A stretch of DNA of 64,000 nt. Source: Aurantiochytrium sp. KH105. Lineage: Eukaryota; Sar; Bigyra; Thraustochytrida; Thraustochytriidae. Both the position numbers and the translations under genes were made by a program. Shown here in pieces: positions 1-8,736 of the stretch (position 1 is its first letter; each line of letters starts with the position of its first letter). The notes under the pieces are model-generated. The model did not search any database, had not been told where the DNA came from, and was given only the letters and a program-made list of their open reading frames with translations. The stretch spans positions 328,601 to 392,600 of the forward strand of contig BGKB01000014.1 in assembly GCA_003116975.1 (NCBI GenBank). The letters run 5' to 3'.

Positions 1-1443
1 TTCGTAACCTATGAGAGAAAATTTTCCCCGAGGGCGAAAGCGAACACGGAAATTCTCCTGGCTGCCTTGGACACCATGGTGGACTACTTTGCGCGCCATC
101 ACCAAGACCTTGTCCTTGCTGCTCACATCAAGCAGCAGTCTGCGACCCTTTTCGATCCATCTAGCGATCAATACTTTCGTCGTTTCTACGATGCCGGGGC
201 GCTCCTGTCCGCAGCGGGGCGCCACGCTGAAGCGCTGGCGTTGCATTCCCAAACGGTTGTTGCTGAACATGCAGCGCGCTTTCAAGCGAGACCAGAGCTT
301 CTTGCTCCGCGCGGTCGACCGCGTATTACATTTTACTGCAACGAGTACGGCCAGACTTGGTGGCCGCGCTGGGGTCCAACTTCGCCTTCGACAAATGGGG
401 TCGGTGGGTCTGAGGAAGCCGTCATTTTTCTCGCACGTGAACTGGCTGATCTGGGTTACCTTGTGGAAATCTACGCAGATCCTCCGGACGAGGACGTGGG
501 CCGCGAGGAGGCGCACGAGGTATACTGGTTTCCGCACACCGCGTACGATGCACAGGATCCTGCGGATGTTTTTGTGGCATGGCGATATCACATTTCGCTC
601 GCAATAGGGCAATCGTCCAAGGTGCGACTGCTCTGGCTTCATGATGTTGTGAGTTCACTCGGGCCTCAAATTGCACTTCAACATAAACAAGGTGCTCTCC
701 ACGCAGTTCTTGCCATCAGTCGCTTTCACGTATCGAGCATGCCCGAAGACGTGCAGCGTAGCACCGTCGTGATCGGGAATGGTCTTCAGTCCACATACTT
801 TACCCAGGGGGGAAATGCCAACAACGAGTTCATCTACGCATCTGCTCCAAATCGAGGGCTCGAGCAGCTACTCCGCGTATGGCCACGCATACGAGCTTCT
901 ATCAGAGACGCCCGCTTGCGCATCTATTACGGATTTTCACCTTCGTTCATGCGCTGGGGCGCAACAAGCATCCATGAATTTGCGACGTGGGTGCACCAAC
1001 TCAACACGACGATCCAAACCTTGGCTGCCGAAGGTGTCGAGTATGTCGGCATGGTGTCACATCAGGACCTTGCCAAGGCCTACGCGCGCGCAGGCTTCTC
1101 GCTGTATCCAACATCTTTTCCAGAGACCGGATGCGTATCTATGATGAAGGCGATGGCAATGGGATCGATTCCAATCACGAGTCGATACGAGAATTCTGCA
1201 CTTCCAGACCTGACGGGAAAGTGGGACCTCGGTCCGCCCGCACGGCCGCCAGGGGCGCCGAGCATTGACAAGGACCCTGCTTTTCTACAAGAATTTGGCC
1301 TTGCCGTTATTGCCGCTGCCAATTTGCCCAAGGCCTCACTGACCGCGCAACGTCAGGAAATGAAGGCTTGGGCGCGAAGCGAGCTGCTTTGGTCAGCGGT
1401 GGCGAAGCGTTTTCAGACAGCGCTGCGCCAGATGGAGCTCTGA
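1..1443 (+). CDS. GT-B (GT4-like) glycosyltransferase, 5'-truncated by the window edge
   Basis: The frame is open from base 1 without a stop, so the first in-frame Met (base 67) is probably internal and the N-terminus lies outside the window. The N-terminal ~90 visible residues are helical and TPR-like (YDAGALLSAAGRHAEAL). Next come a GT-B type first domain (NGVGGSEEAVIFLARELADL) and a donor-binding second domain with APNRGLEQLLRVWPRI and FPETGCVSMMKAMAMG. Family knowledge: in GT4 enzymes this last segment is an E-x7-E motif contacting the nucleotide sugar. Here the first Glu is present but the second position is Lys, so the family is GT4-like rather than classical. Substrate is unknown. No signal peptide or membrane segment is visible in the available part. 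It is tail-to-tail with CCT4, 381 bp apart. Confidence 0.75.
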   Translation, partial: FVTYERKFSPRAKANTEILLAALDTMVDYFARHHQDLVLAAHIKQQSATLFDPSSDQYFRRFYDAGALLSAAGRHAEALALHSQTVVAEHAARFQARPELLAPRGRPRITFYCNEYGQTWWPRWGPTSPSTNGVGGSEEAVIFLARELADLGYLVEIYADPPDEDVGREEAHEVYWFPHTAYDAQDPADVFVAWRYHISLAIGQSSKVRLLWLHDVVSSLGPQIALQHKQGALHAVLAISRFHVSSMPEDVQRSTVVIGNGLQSTYFTQGGNANNEFIYASAPNRGLEQLLRVWPRIRASIRDARLRIYYGFSPSFMRWGATSIHEFATWVHQLNTTIQTLAAEGVEYVGMVSHQDLAKAYARAGFSLYPTSFPETGCVSMMKAMAMGSIPITSRYENSALPDLTGKWDLGPPARPPGAPSIDKDPAFLQEFGLAVIAAANLPKASLTAQRQEMKAWARSELLWSAVAKRFQTALRQMEL

Positions 1444-1824
1444 CAACGCGAGCACTTACAATTTACATCATGGAAGTAACGCGAAAATTGATCGCTTCGA
1501 CGTCACTTTCGTGACGAGATAGAATGCACAACTTCGTTTTTCGTTTTTTGGAAAGATTCAACGGATCCAGGTCGCGAATGCAAGCGCTTTGGACGTGAAA
1601 AGACCAAAATCAGATCAGTCAAGCTATTTGTTTCTTTTTAGCTGCTGCAAAGAGACAACGTCAAAACCATACACGCTAGCTCGTTCCTTTTTCTTTTTGT
1701 GCTTCTTTTTTTCCTTTTCCTCCTTTAATTTGGTCTGGTCTGGTCTGGTCTGGTTTGATGTGATAATTGTTGTGCGAATCCCGTTCTAGAGGCATACATC
1801 AACACCTCGCCGTCTGCTGTCTCT
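1444..1824. other. Intergenic region between two converging genes
   Basis: This region lies between the glycosyltransferase stop and the CCT4 stop and presumably holds both 3' UTRs. It is T-rich on the plus strand and contains a short (TGGTC)n run around 1731-1756. I see no gene in it. Confidence 0.6.
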
Positions 1825-3408
1825 CTACTGCACGCCAACAAGATCGTCCGTCTTGAGAAGCATCCGGGTGACCTCGGACGCAAGAGAAATGGCCGAAATG
1901 GTGACGAGAAGGGGCTGGTAGACATTCTCTTCGGCCAGATCGGAAATCTTACCCTGTCGCACGTTGATGCCACTGGTGGTAATGCCCTCGGCGTGCTGAC
2001 GACGCAGCTCAGTGATGATCTCGATTGGGTTAAGGCCAGCGTTCTCGGCCAAGGTGTACGGGATCACCTCGAGGGCGTCAGCATAGGCCTTGACGCAGAA
2101 CTGCTTCTGGCCGGGAAGCGTCTTGGCAAACTTGCCGAGTTGGAGGGCGAGCTCGGCCTCGGGCGCGGCGCCACCGACAATAAGGAACTTCTTCTTCACG
2201 AGGCAGCGGATAACGCAAAAGGCATCGTGAAGCGAGCGCTCAGCCTCACCGAGTACGAGCTTATTGGAGCCACGGACGAGAACCGTGACAGTGCTGGCCT
2301 TGGCCTCGCAGCCGGTGACCTTGACAACGCGTCCAGAGCCGAGGCTGACCTCCTCGACAAGGGAGGCAGAACCAAGCTTGTCCGCAGTAAAGCTATCGAC
2401 GTGCGCGACGGGCGTGCAGCCAGCGGTGCGCGAGATGAACTCGATGTCGTTGCGCTCCACGTCAGTGATGACCATGATCTTCATCTTGGCGAGGAAGTGC
2501 AGCGAGAGATCGTTGACAGCGTCGCGCAGAATGGACTTTTGGATAAGAAGCACGTTGCAACCAGAGTCCTTGATCTTCTTGCACAGCTTGAGAATATACT
2601 TGCGCTCCTCGCGCAGAATGCGGTCCATTGCGGCGTACTCGGAAACAACGACATTGTTCTCAATGTCAGTCTTCGGCGCCGAGAGGCAGAACTGGATCAG
2701 ACCAATCTTGGCATTCTCCACGCGCGTCGGGGCACCAGAGACGGCTGCGCCCTTTTTGCGGAAGACGAGGCCGTTCACAAGCTCCGTGTCCTCAATGGTA
2801 CCGCCGACCTGCTGCACCACGCGAATGTTTTCGTCAATGTCCACGTTAGAGTCCGCAGAGGGGTCGATCACGCGGAGGGTGGCGTCGACGGCGATAGGGG
2901 CAAGAACTTGGCTGTCACCAGAGACGACCTTGGAGCTGAGCGAGGTGGTCGCGGCCTGAATGAGCGCCTCGCGATCGTCGAGGCGGACAGGACGAGAAAC
3001 GGACTCCAAAATGCGCTCCGCCTCCTGCGAGGCTTCGAGAAAGGCCTCTGCAATCGTCGTCGGGTGGATACCCTTGCTGAGCAGCTGCTGCGTCGACCGA
3101 AGCAGGGCGCCAGCAAGGACCACGACCGAGGTCGTGCCGTCACCAGCCTCAATATCCTGCGACTTGGACAGGGACTGCATCATCTTGGCGGCCGGGTGCA
3201 TGCACTTCATCTTGGACAGAATCGTGGCACCGTCGTTGGTAATGATCACCTCGCCGTCATCGGCCTGGATCATCTTGTCCATGCCGCGCGGGCCCAAGCT
3301 CGTTCGCACGGCATCCGCGACTGCCTTGGCGGCCAGAATGTTCGACTCGCGCACATCCTTCTCCTTCTCGCGCTTGCGGAGCGTCTCCGTCGAGCCGCCG
3401 GCCGCCAT
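1825..3408 (-). CDS. CCT4: T-complex protein 1 subunit delta (CCT4), cytosolic chaperonin
   Basis: This 527-aa protein is a subunit of the eight-membered TRiC/CCT ring that folds actin, tubulin and other cytosolic clients using ATP. Group II chaperonin signatures are intact: [11 protein letters not shown] (36-46), NDGATI (58-63) and the ATP-hydrolysis motif GDGTTS (89-94). The segment [10 protein letters not shown] before [10 protein letters not shown] and the C-terminal region around GINVRQGKI are typical of the delta subunit. The frame is open a further 92 codons upstream. I chose the Met at 3408 because it gives family length, begins MAAGG and has a good context (AAG before ATG, GCG after); the upstream sequence is Arg-rich UTR. 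It is head-to-head with the ion-channel gene. Single exon, no breaks. Confidence 0.97.
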   Translation of the reverse strand: MAAGGSTETLRKREKEKDVRESNILAAKAVADAVRTSLGPRGMDKMIQADDGEVIITNDGATILSKMKCMHPAAKMMQSLSKSQDIEAGDGTTSVVVLAGALLRSTQQLLSKGIHPTTIAEAFLEASQEAERILESVSRPVRLDDREALIQAATTSLSSKVVSGDSQVLAPIAVDATLRVIDPSADSNVDIDENIRVVQQVGGTIEDTELVNGLVFRKKGAAVSGAPTRVENAKIGLIQFCLSAPKTDIENNVVVSEYAAMDRILREERKYILKLCKKIKDSGCNVLLIQKSILRDAVNDLSLHFLAKMKIMVITDVERNDIEFISRTAGCTPVAHVDSFTADKLGSASLVEEVSLGSGRVVKVTGCEAKASTVTVLVRGSNKLVLGEAERSLHDAFCVIRCLVKKKFLIVGGAAPEAELALQLGKFAKTLPGQKQFCVKAYADALEVIPYTLAENAGLNPIEIITELRRQHAEGITTSGINVRQGKISDLAEENVYQPLLVTISAISLASEVTRMLLKTDDLVGVQ

Positions 3409-4780
3409 CTTGCTTGCTTTGATTTGCTTTGCCTTGCTCAACTCTTTCGCCTGTCGCGAAAGCGAGCTCCCTTTTTCGTGCCTTCTCCTTTCTGCGTGGA
3501 AACACAAGAGCGAGCGAATCAACGTCAAAGTCAGTCTTCCGCGCCCTTTACCCAATCGTCGCAACCAAGTCTGCGTCGCGCCCGCCTTCCGTTGCGCCTC
3601 TCTCCTCCTCCTCCTCCCTCTACTCGCTCGCTGGCTGGCTCGCGTCGCGCACAAGCAGGCCCGACGAGGAGGGCGTCTTCGCAACGGTCGTTGGTCGTGT
3701 CCTCCTTCTCGAGCGAGCGGCCCTCGACGCCGGCTCGAGCGCCGCGCTCGCGGGCGGCACAGGCTGGCGGAGGAGGGAGACGGGGGCGGGCGGGCGTCCG
3801 CGGCCGAGCGCTGCGTCCGCGCCCGCCGCGGCTGAGCGCGCGCAGGCGCCGTCGCGGTCGGAGCCTTGCTTCATGATTCGCCATGCCTGGCCATGTCTCA
3901 TCCGATCCCGCCTCCGCGCGAGCGGCAGCAGCGGCAGCGGCGGGCGGCAGCGGCGGGGCGGGGCGACAGGGCGGGCGGCAGCGGCGGGCGTGCGCGCGTG
4001 CGCAGCCGGGGGGGTCTCGCTTACCTTGCGTGCGCGGGCGGCCGGGGCGCGCGTGTCTTCTGCTCGGGCTCGAGGTTTGTTTCTTTGGGCTTTGCGTGTC
4101 TCGAAGATTGACGGTTGCCGGCGGATCCTGTTCCGCCGGCAGGGGGGCCTCTCGCGCGCGCCGGTTTCCCCGGCGCCCGGTCGCGCACGGTTGTTGTGGG
4201 GCCGCCGGAGAAATACGCGCGCACCGTGACCCCCTCGAGAAGCGAGGATATTACGGTAAACGGCTCGAGATTGGGCTCGCTCGCGCGCGAGACGGCGGTA
4301 CCCAACGGCCACATGTGACGAGCGAGCGAGCGAGTGAGAGTGTAGCGTGGAAGCGGGCGGGCAGCGGAGCCATGGGTGAGCGAGCATATATATGGTGAGC
4401 ATGGTTCGTTTCAGGTTTGATGTCTCGCGTGCTGCAGCTGCCTGAGTGAGAAAACCCAGAAAGTAAAAATGGGATAAACGGAAGAGGAGCAAGCCAAGTC
4501 CGACTTCCGGAGCAGCATGATATTGGAGTTGGTTGATGGATGGATGCTTTGTTGGTTACGGAGATAGCGTGAACATAGTGGGGCTGGTCGCACGTTTCTC
4601 TGTTGGTGAGGTGATGGATTGACAGTGAAAGTAGAATACAAAGCCTCTGGCGCTCTTTTATTTTTAACGGGTTACGAACGTAAAGGACAAAACAAGACAA
4701 GGAAAAGAAGAACGCAAGACTCGACGCAGACAAAAAGCAAAGCAAAGCAAAGCGCGAGCTCGAGCTCGAGCTCGGGCGTC
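3409..4780. promoter_or_regulatory. Divergent spacer between CCT4 and the channel gene
   Basis: About 1.4 kb separates two outward-facing start codons, so both promoters and 5' UTRs must lie here. The CCT4 side is very GC-rich with CGC/GCC runs. The channel side becomes AT-richer and has a TATA-like alternation at 4386-4393, about 390 bp before the channel ATG. An AG-rich stretch ending in a (GAGCTC)n-like run directly precedes that ATG. Several long frames here are compositional artefacts with no domain-like sequence. Confidence 0.45.
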
Positions 4781-7537
4781 ATGGCCGATGACGAGAACCT
4801 CACCCCGTCGGGCTCAAATGACAGCAACGAGGCGGAGGCGAAGTCTGCAGCCGATGTGCAGACGGAGTCTTCAGCAGAGGCCGATGCACAGGCGGAATCA
4901 AAGAGCGAGACCGAGACCGATGTTGGGGACAACGAGGTGCAGGCAGCCTCTCATATCAACGCGAGCGACTCTAGGGCCAGTGAGAGCATTCGTGAAGAAA
5001 TGAGCATTGACAAGGACAAACTTAGTAGCGTCAGCACAAACGATAGCAAACTAATCGATGCGCAAAGTCTTCACGAAAGAGCCAAAAAAGGCTCGAACGA
5101 TGAAGACCAAGAGCGTTACTCGTTGGATGGTGGAGACAAAGAACTTGAAGAAGAAGCGCCTGGTTCGCCCGAAGCAAGCACAGAACCGAAGAGTACCGCT
5201 GCACCGCCCGATGTGGACAACATACGCAACGCGCTCGAGGGTTTTCGCCAAGAACGGAGGCGGAGCAGCATGAGTGTCATCAGCGATACGCCTTTGGTCG
5301 AAGCCTCTGCCCCAAGACACACGAGCTTCCGCGTAAGAGACCGTTCCCTACACTTTCGAGACCGCGATGGTAGAAGTGCCTCAAAAAATGGAGCTGATCA
5401 TCGGGGTCTCCTTGGCAAGCTGCCGTCCATGTCTTCTGCGGCCTCCTTTGTCATGCCAATGAACATGCAGACCTCATTCAAGATGCAACACTCATTCAAT
5501 ATGCAGCACTCATTCATCGGATCCAAGTCGAGAAAAAGAGCACGAGAGAGAGGGTCTTTGGAGCTTCTCGCAACTGAGCTCACCGACGGCGACGCTCCAA
5601 CGGTAGACGCCTCCATGAAACGAAAAGCTAGCTCCATTATGATGACCGTGGCGTCTTCGTCTGTGAAGCTAGGCCCAGGCGTAGGCGCCGTTGCTCCAAG
5701 TGAATCCGATCGCGCGGGGGCATCGCAAGTCGCCGCAGCAGCTGCCATAGCAGTGGGCGCAAACGTAAGCATTGGTCAAAGTCCAGCCGCGAAGGCTGGC
5801 ATGGGATCTACTTTAGGACCTGTTGCTTCCAGTGTATCCATGGCCGGTGGGGATAATAACCTGTTGGGGACCTCGTCCCGTCGCTCTCAAAACTCGGAAG
5901 CTGCGGGCCAACGAACGAGCATCTTGCAAGGCCCCAGAGCCTCATTTATGATTCGTGAAGATGCTTCAAACGCAAAGTACGAGGAGCTTCTACGAAAGCG
6001 CTCTGAAGCGATTCAAGACAAAAAAGCCAGCATTAAAGAGGCCTCGAAGAAAGAGCGCGCGATCTTCTTCGAGCCGCCTACAACGTCGCAAGATAATCAG
6101 CACATATTTCGCAGGCGGAGCGAAAATGCAGACACTCATAAGCTCATGCATGGACTGGGCACAGCTGATGAGGCGGAGCGCAAGGCCGAAATGAACCGCT
6201 TCACGGCACTGCAGCGTCGCGCCGCGCGTACAAACACATCGACAACGCCAGTTAGTTTCTATGACGTTGTTGAGACCGAGGCGGAGCCGCAGGCGAGCAA
6301 CACGGACTTTTCGGAGCGCCTCGCTGGCAGAATCACAGAGTCGTCTTGGTTCCAAAACTTTATTCTCTCTTGCATCATCTTCAACACAATTCTTAGTATC
6401 CTCTACACGGAGCCGGATATCGAGAAGAATTTCGGAAGTCTTATTGACCAGGCAGACAGCGTCTTTCTGACAATTTATCTCATGGAGATTTGGCTCAAGA
6501 TGATTTACCAAAAGGGAAGCTTTTGGCTCGACAACTGGAACATCTTTGACTTTTCGCTCATCTTTGTGTCGGTGCTCAGTACCTTTGTGCGCGATATTGG
6601 GACAGGGTCTTCGATCGACGGTCGTGTGCTTCGATTTCTTCGCGTGCTGCGTGCGTTCCGTACCTTGCGCATTTTGGGCGCCCTTCGCAAGTTGCAGGTC
6701 GTGGTGAACACTTTCCTAAAGAGTCTCATGGAGCTCACCAACATTGTGGTCATGATTCTGCTGCTCATTTTCATGTTTGCCATCATGGGTCTGCAGCTGT
6801 TTCAGCAGTATTCGCCCGAATACTTTGGCACGCTGACGCAGTCGGCCATGACGCTCTTTATTTGTATCACACAAGAGGGATGGGTCGAAATTACGGACGA
6901 GGTTTTCGAGTCAGTGGCCAACAGTGACGACGGCGTGGACCACTTTATGAGCGCTGCCATGCATGCATTCTTCATTATCTACATTACCATTGGCGCCTGG
7001 ACCATGATCAACCTCATTAGTGGTATCACCGTGACCAACTGGCAACTGTATGTGGACGAAATGAAGGCAATGGAGCGGGCCCGCTATCATGAAATTGAAA
7101 TGCCTTCCTTGCGCGATGATCAGGTGGCCAAAGACACCCGTCCCGTTTCGGCAAAGACCATCAAGCCAGAGGTTTGGGGCAAGCAGATCCCTCTTGCTTC
7201 GGCGTCAAGCATTGGCCGCATTTCTGTGCAAAAGCTGGAAAACTACATGCTTGTCCTCGACGCCCTCGAAAAGAACATGCAAGAGTACATGAATCTCAAG
7301 AAGAAGTTGCGCGAGCATCTTGACGTCATCAAATCTACAAATTCGATTCTCGACGTCTCCTTGTTGGACCGCGAGTCCTCCGACACTCGATTCGATGGCG
7401 ATGTGCTGTCGATTCAAATGATGCAGTCCAAGACGCCCCAAGATGACGATGTGGACATGCAGCGAACGCGGAACGCAGGGCGCCGCTCTAGCGCGCGCAG
7501 GTCCAGCGCCATCCTTCCTCGCCCCTTTATGAATTGA
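4781..7537 (+). CDS. Single-domain voltage-gated cation channel, CatSper/EukCat-like
   Basis: This 918-aa protein has one six-helix ion-transport domain (about 515-760), so four subunits should form the pore. The S4 voltage sensor starts at R615 (RVLRFLRVLRAFRTLRILG) with Arg every third residue. The pore loop carries T697-Q-E-G-W701, which fits the [T/S]-x-[D/E]-x-W pattern of CatSper subunits and related calcium/sodium channels. After S6 there is a coiled coil (~820-860), also common in CatSpers. The first ~510 residues are disordered, Ser/acidic-rich and contain Met/Phe repeats near 230-245 (MQTSFKMQHSFNMQHSFIG). I chose ATG 4781 (MADDENLTPSG); an in-frame ATG at 4619 would add only Lys/Ser-rich UTR-like sequence. 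Likely in the plasma or flagellar membrane. Alternative: a diatom-type EukCat channel. Confidence 0.85.
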   Translation: MADDENLTPSGSNDSNEAEAKSAADVQTESSAEADAQAESKSETETDVGDNEVQAASHINASDSRASESIREEMSIDKDKLSSVSTNDSKLIDAQSLHERAKKGSNDEDQERYSLDGGDKELEEEAPGSPEASTEPKSTAAPPDVDNIRNALEGFRQERRRSSMSVISDTPLVEASAPRHTSFRVRDRSLHFRDRDGRSASKNGADHRGLLGKLPSMSSAASFVMPMNMQTSFKMQHSFNMQHSFIGSKSRKRARERGSLELLATELTDGDAPTVDASMKRKASSIMMTVASSSVKLGPGVGAVAPSESDRAGASQVAAAAAIAVGANVSIGQSPAAKAGMGSTLGPVASSVSMAGGDNNLLGTSSRRSQNSEAAGQRTSILQGPRASFMIREDASNAKYEELLRKRSEAIQDKKASIKEASKKERAIFFEPPTTSQDNQHIFRRRSENADTHKLMHGLGTADEAERKAEMNRFTALQRRAARTNTSTTPVSFYDVVETEAEPQASNTDFSERLAGRITESSWFQNFILSCIIFNTILSILYTEPDIEKNFGSLIDQADSVFLTIYLMEIWLKMIYQKGSFWLDNWNIFDFSLIFVSVLSTFVRDIGTGSSIDGRVLRFLRVLRAFRTLRILGALRKLQVVVNTFLKSLMELTNIVVMILLLIFMFAIMGLQLFQQYSPEYFGTLTQSAMTLFICITQEGWVEITDEVFESVANSDDGVDHFMSAAMHAFFIIYITIGAWTMINLISGITVTNWQLYVDEMKAMERARYHEIEMPSLRDDQVAKDTRPVSAKTIKPEVWGKQIPLASASSIGRISVQKLENYMLVLDALEKNMQEYMNLKKKLREHLDVIKSTNSILDVSLLDRESSDTRFDGDVLSIQMMQSKTPQDDDVDMQRTRNAGRRSSARRSSAILPRPFMN

Positions 7538-7939
7538 TTAGAATAGAATCAGAAGCTGGTTTTCACTTGTTTCAGCTTGGCGTTCATTTTTTGGCTGTGC
7601 ACAAGAATCCGAGCTCGATGATTTACAGGTCTTGAAAGCCCATAATGCGGATTTTTGGAGATTCTTCAGTCTCTGCTTCACACGAAAGTAGGACGTGCAG
7701 TTTGCGATAGGAATCGAAAGGATAAAAGACGTCAAATGTCTTACTAATTTGCCTGCGCAGCACACACACAACACGTGCTAGAGTAAATTGAGCCCGCACC
7801 TTGAAGAATTAAGTATATGCTAGAAGATGCCCTGGCCCAACGAAAGGGTTAAAACGGCTGGGCGAGGTCTGATGATCGATCGCTCGCTCGCTCACGTGAA
7901 AGCCGCGCTGTGAATGAATGATCTGATCTCTCTTGCGTT
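7538..7939. other. Intergenic region, convergent 3' ends
   Basis: This holds the 3' ends of the channel gene and of the small mitochondrial-type gene. Composition is mixed and AT-richer than the flanking coding DNA. I see no gene and no clear repeat. Confidence 0.5.
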
Positions 7940-8266
7940 CTAACGCTCGAGCTCGTTGAGTCGCTTGCGCAGCGACTTTTGGCTGTCGAGCGTGTCGCGG
8001 CGAAGCTCCGCGAGAGACTGCTCGACGCTCTTGGTGCAGGCGTCAATGTCCTGGCTCAGCTGGTAGTAGCCGAGGCCGAGGCTGCCTGCGACGCCAAAGA
8101 GAAACCACGTGAACCTCGTGCTCATGCTCGGCCCCCTGCGCACGACGGGCGGCGTGTGAACGGGCTGCGCGGTCTTCACCTCCGTCGTGGACAGCGCCCT
8201 TCGGCCTGCAACGCGCGCCGCCGCGGCCGCCTGCCGCGCCGTCGACCTGGCCGCCATGCGCATCAT
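7940..8266 (-). CDS. Small single-pass protein with mitochondrial-type presequence, unknown function
   Basis: The predicted protein has 108 residues. Residues 1-26 are rich in Arg and Ala without acids (MMRMAARSTARQAAAAARVA), followed by RRALSTTE, which looks like a matrix presequence and cleavage region. One hydrophobic segment follows (residues ~52-70, FTWFLFGVAGSLGLGYYQL), then a C-terminal charged coiled coil with an abcdefg-like pattern (SVEQSLAELRRDTLDSQKSL). This suggests an inner-membrane protein exposing a short coiled coil. I do not recognise the family. The start was set at 8266, where the presequence begins; the frame continues upstream through GC-rich, Pro/Ala-rich sequence that looks non-coding. 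It is head-to-head with the synergin-like gene, 470 bp apart. Confidence 0.55.
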   Translation of the reverse strand: MMRMAARSTARQAAAAARVAGRRALSTTEVKTAQPVHTPPVVRRGPSMSTRFTWFLFGVAGSLGLGYYQLSQDIDACTKSVEQSLAELRRDTLDSQKSLRKRLNELER

Positions 8267-8736
8267 CCTCGCCGTATCTTGCTCTCCCGCCCCGGAAAAA
8301 AGGCCGTCCCAGCCGCGCGGCGTCCCGGCTCTGTCTCCGCCCGCCCCGCTCGCCCGCTCCGCCCGCGCTCCCGCTCGCTCGCTCGCGCGCGCGGCCGCAA
8401 ACCTCCCTGGACTCGGCTCTGCAGCCGCCGCGCAGCGTCGCGGCGCCGCAGCGGCAGCGCGGCAGGGAGAAGATCGCGAATCGGGGGCCCCGGGGACACC
8501 ACTTCCGGCCGCGGTCGAGGGCCCCGGGGGCCCCAATCGCGGCTCTTCGCGGCAGAGCTTCTTCTGCTTCTCGGTCTCGGTCGCGGACGCGGACTCCGTC
8601 CCGGTCTCCGTCCGCTGCGCGATCGCGGGAGGGGAGGGAGGGAGGGAGGGAAGGCGCAGAGCCGCAACCGTCGCGAGAGGGCGAGGCGAGGCGAGGCGAG
8701 GCGGAAAAGCTGGCGAGGGCGGCGGCGGAGTCGAAG
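8267..8736. promoter_or_regulatory. Divergent GC-rich spacer, probable bidirectional promoter
   Basis: It lies between the start of the small mitochondrial-type gene and the start of the synergin-like gene. It is strongly GC-rich and contains GGAGGGA runs at about 8629-8652 and GGCGA runs at about 8680-8703, just before the cluster of four ATG codons at 8737. No TATA box was recognised. Confidence 0.4.

Noticed and set aside
3409-3684. N-terminal extension of CCT4
   Set aside because: It is Arg-rich, GC-driven sequence; the Met at 3408 gives normal CCT4 length and good start context.
1993-3876. 627-codon plus-strand frame opposite CCT4
   Set aside because: It is an antisense shadow: the minus strand encodes a full CCT4 with intact motifs, and the plus frame has no family-like sequence.
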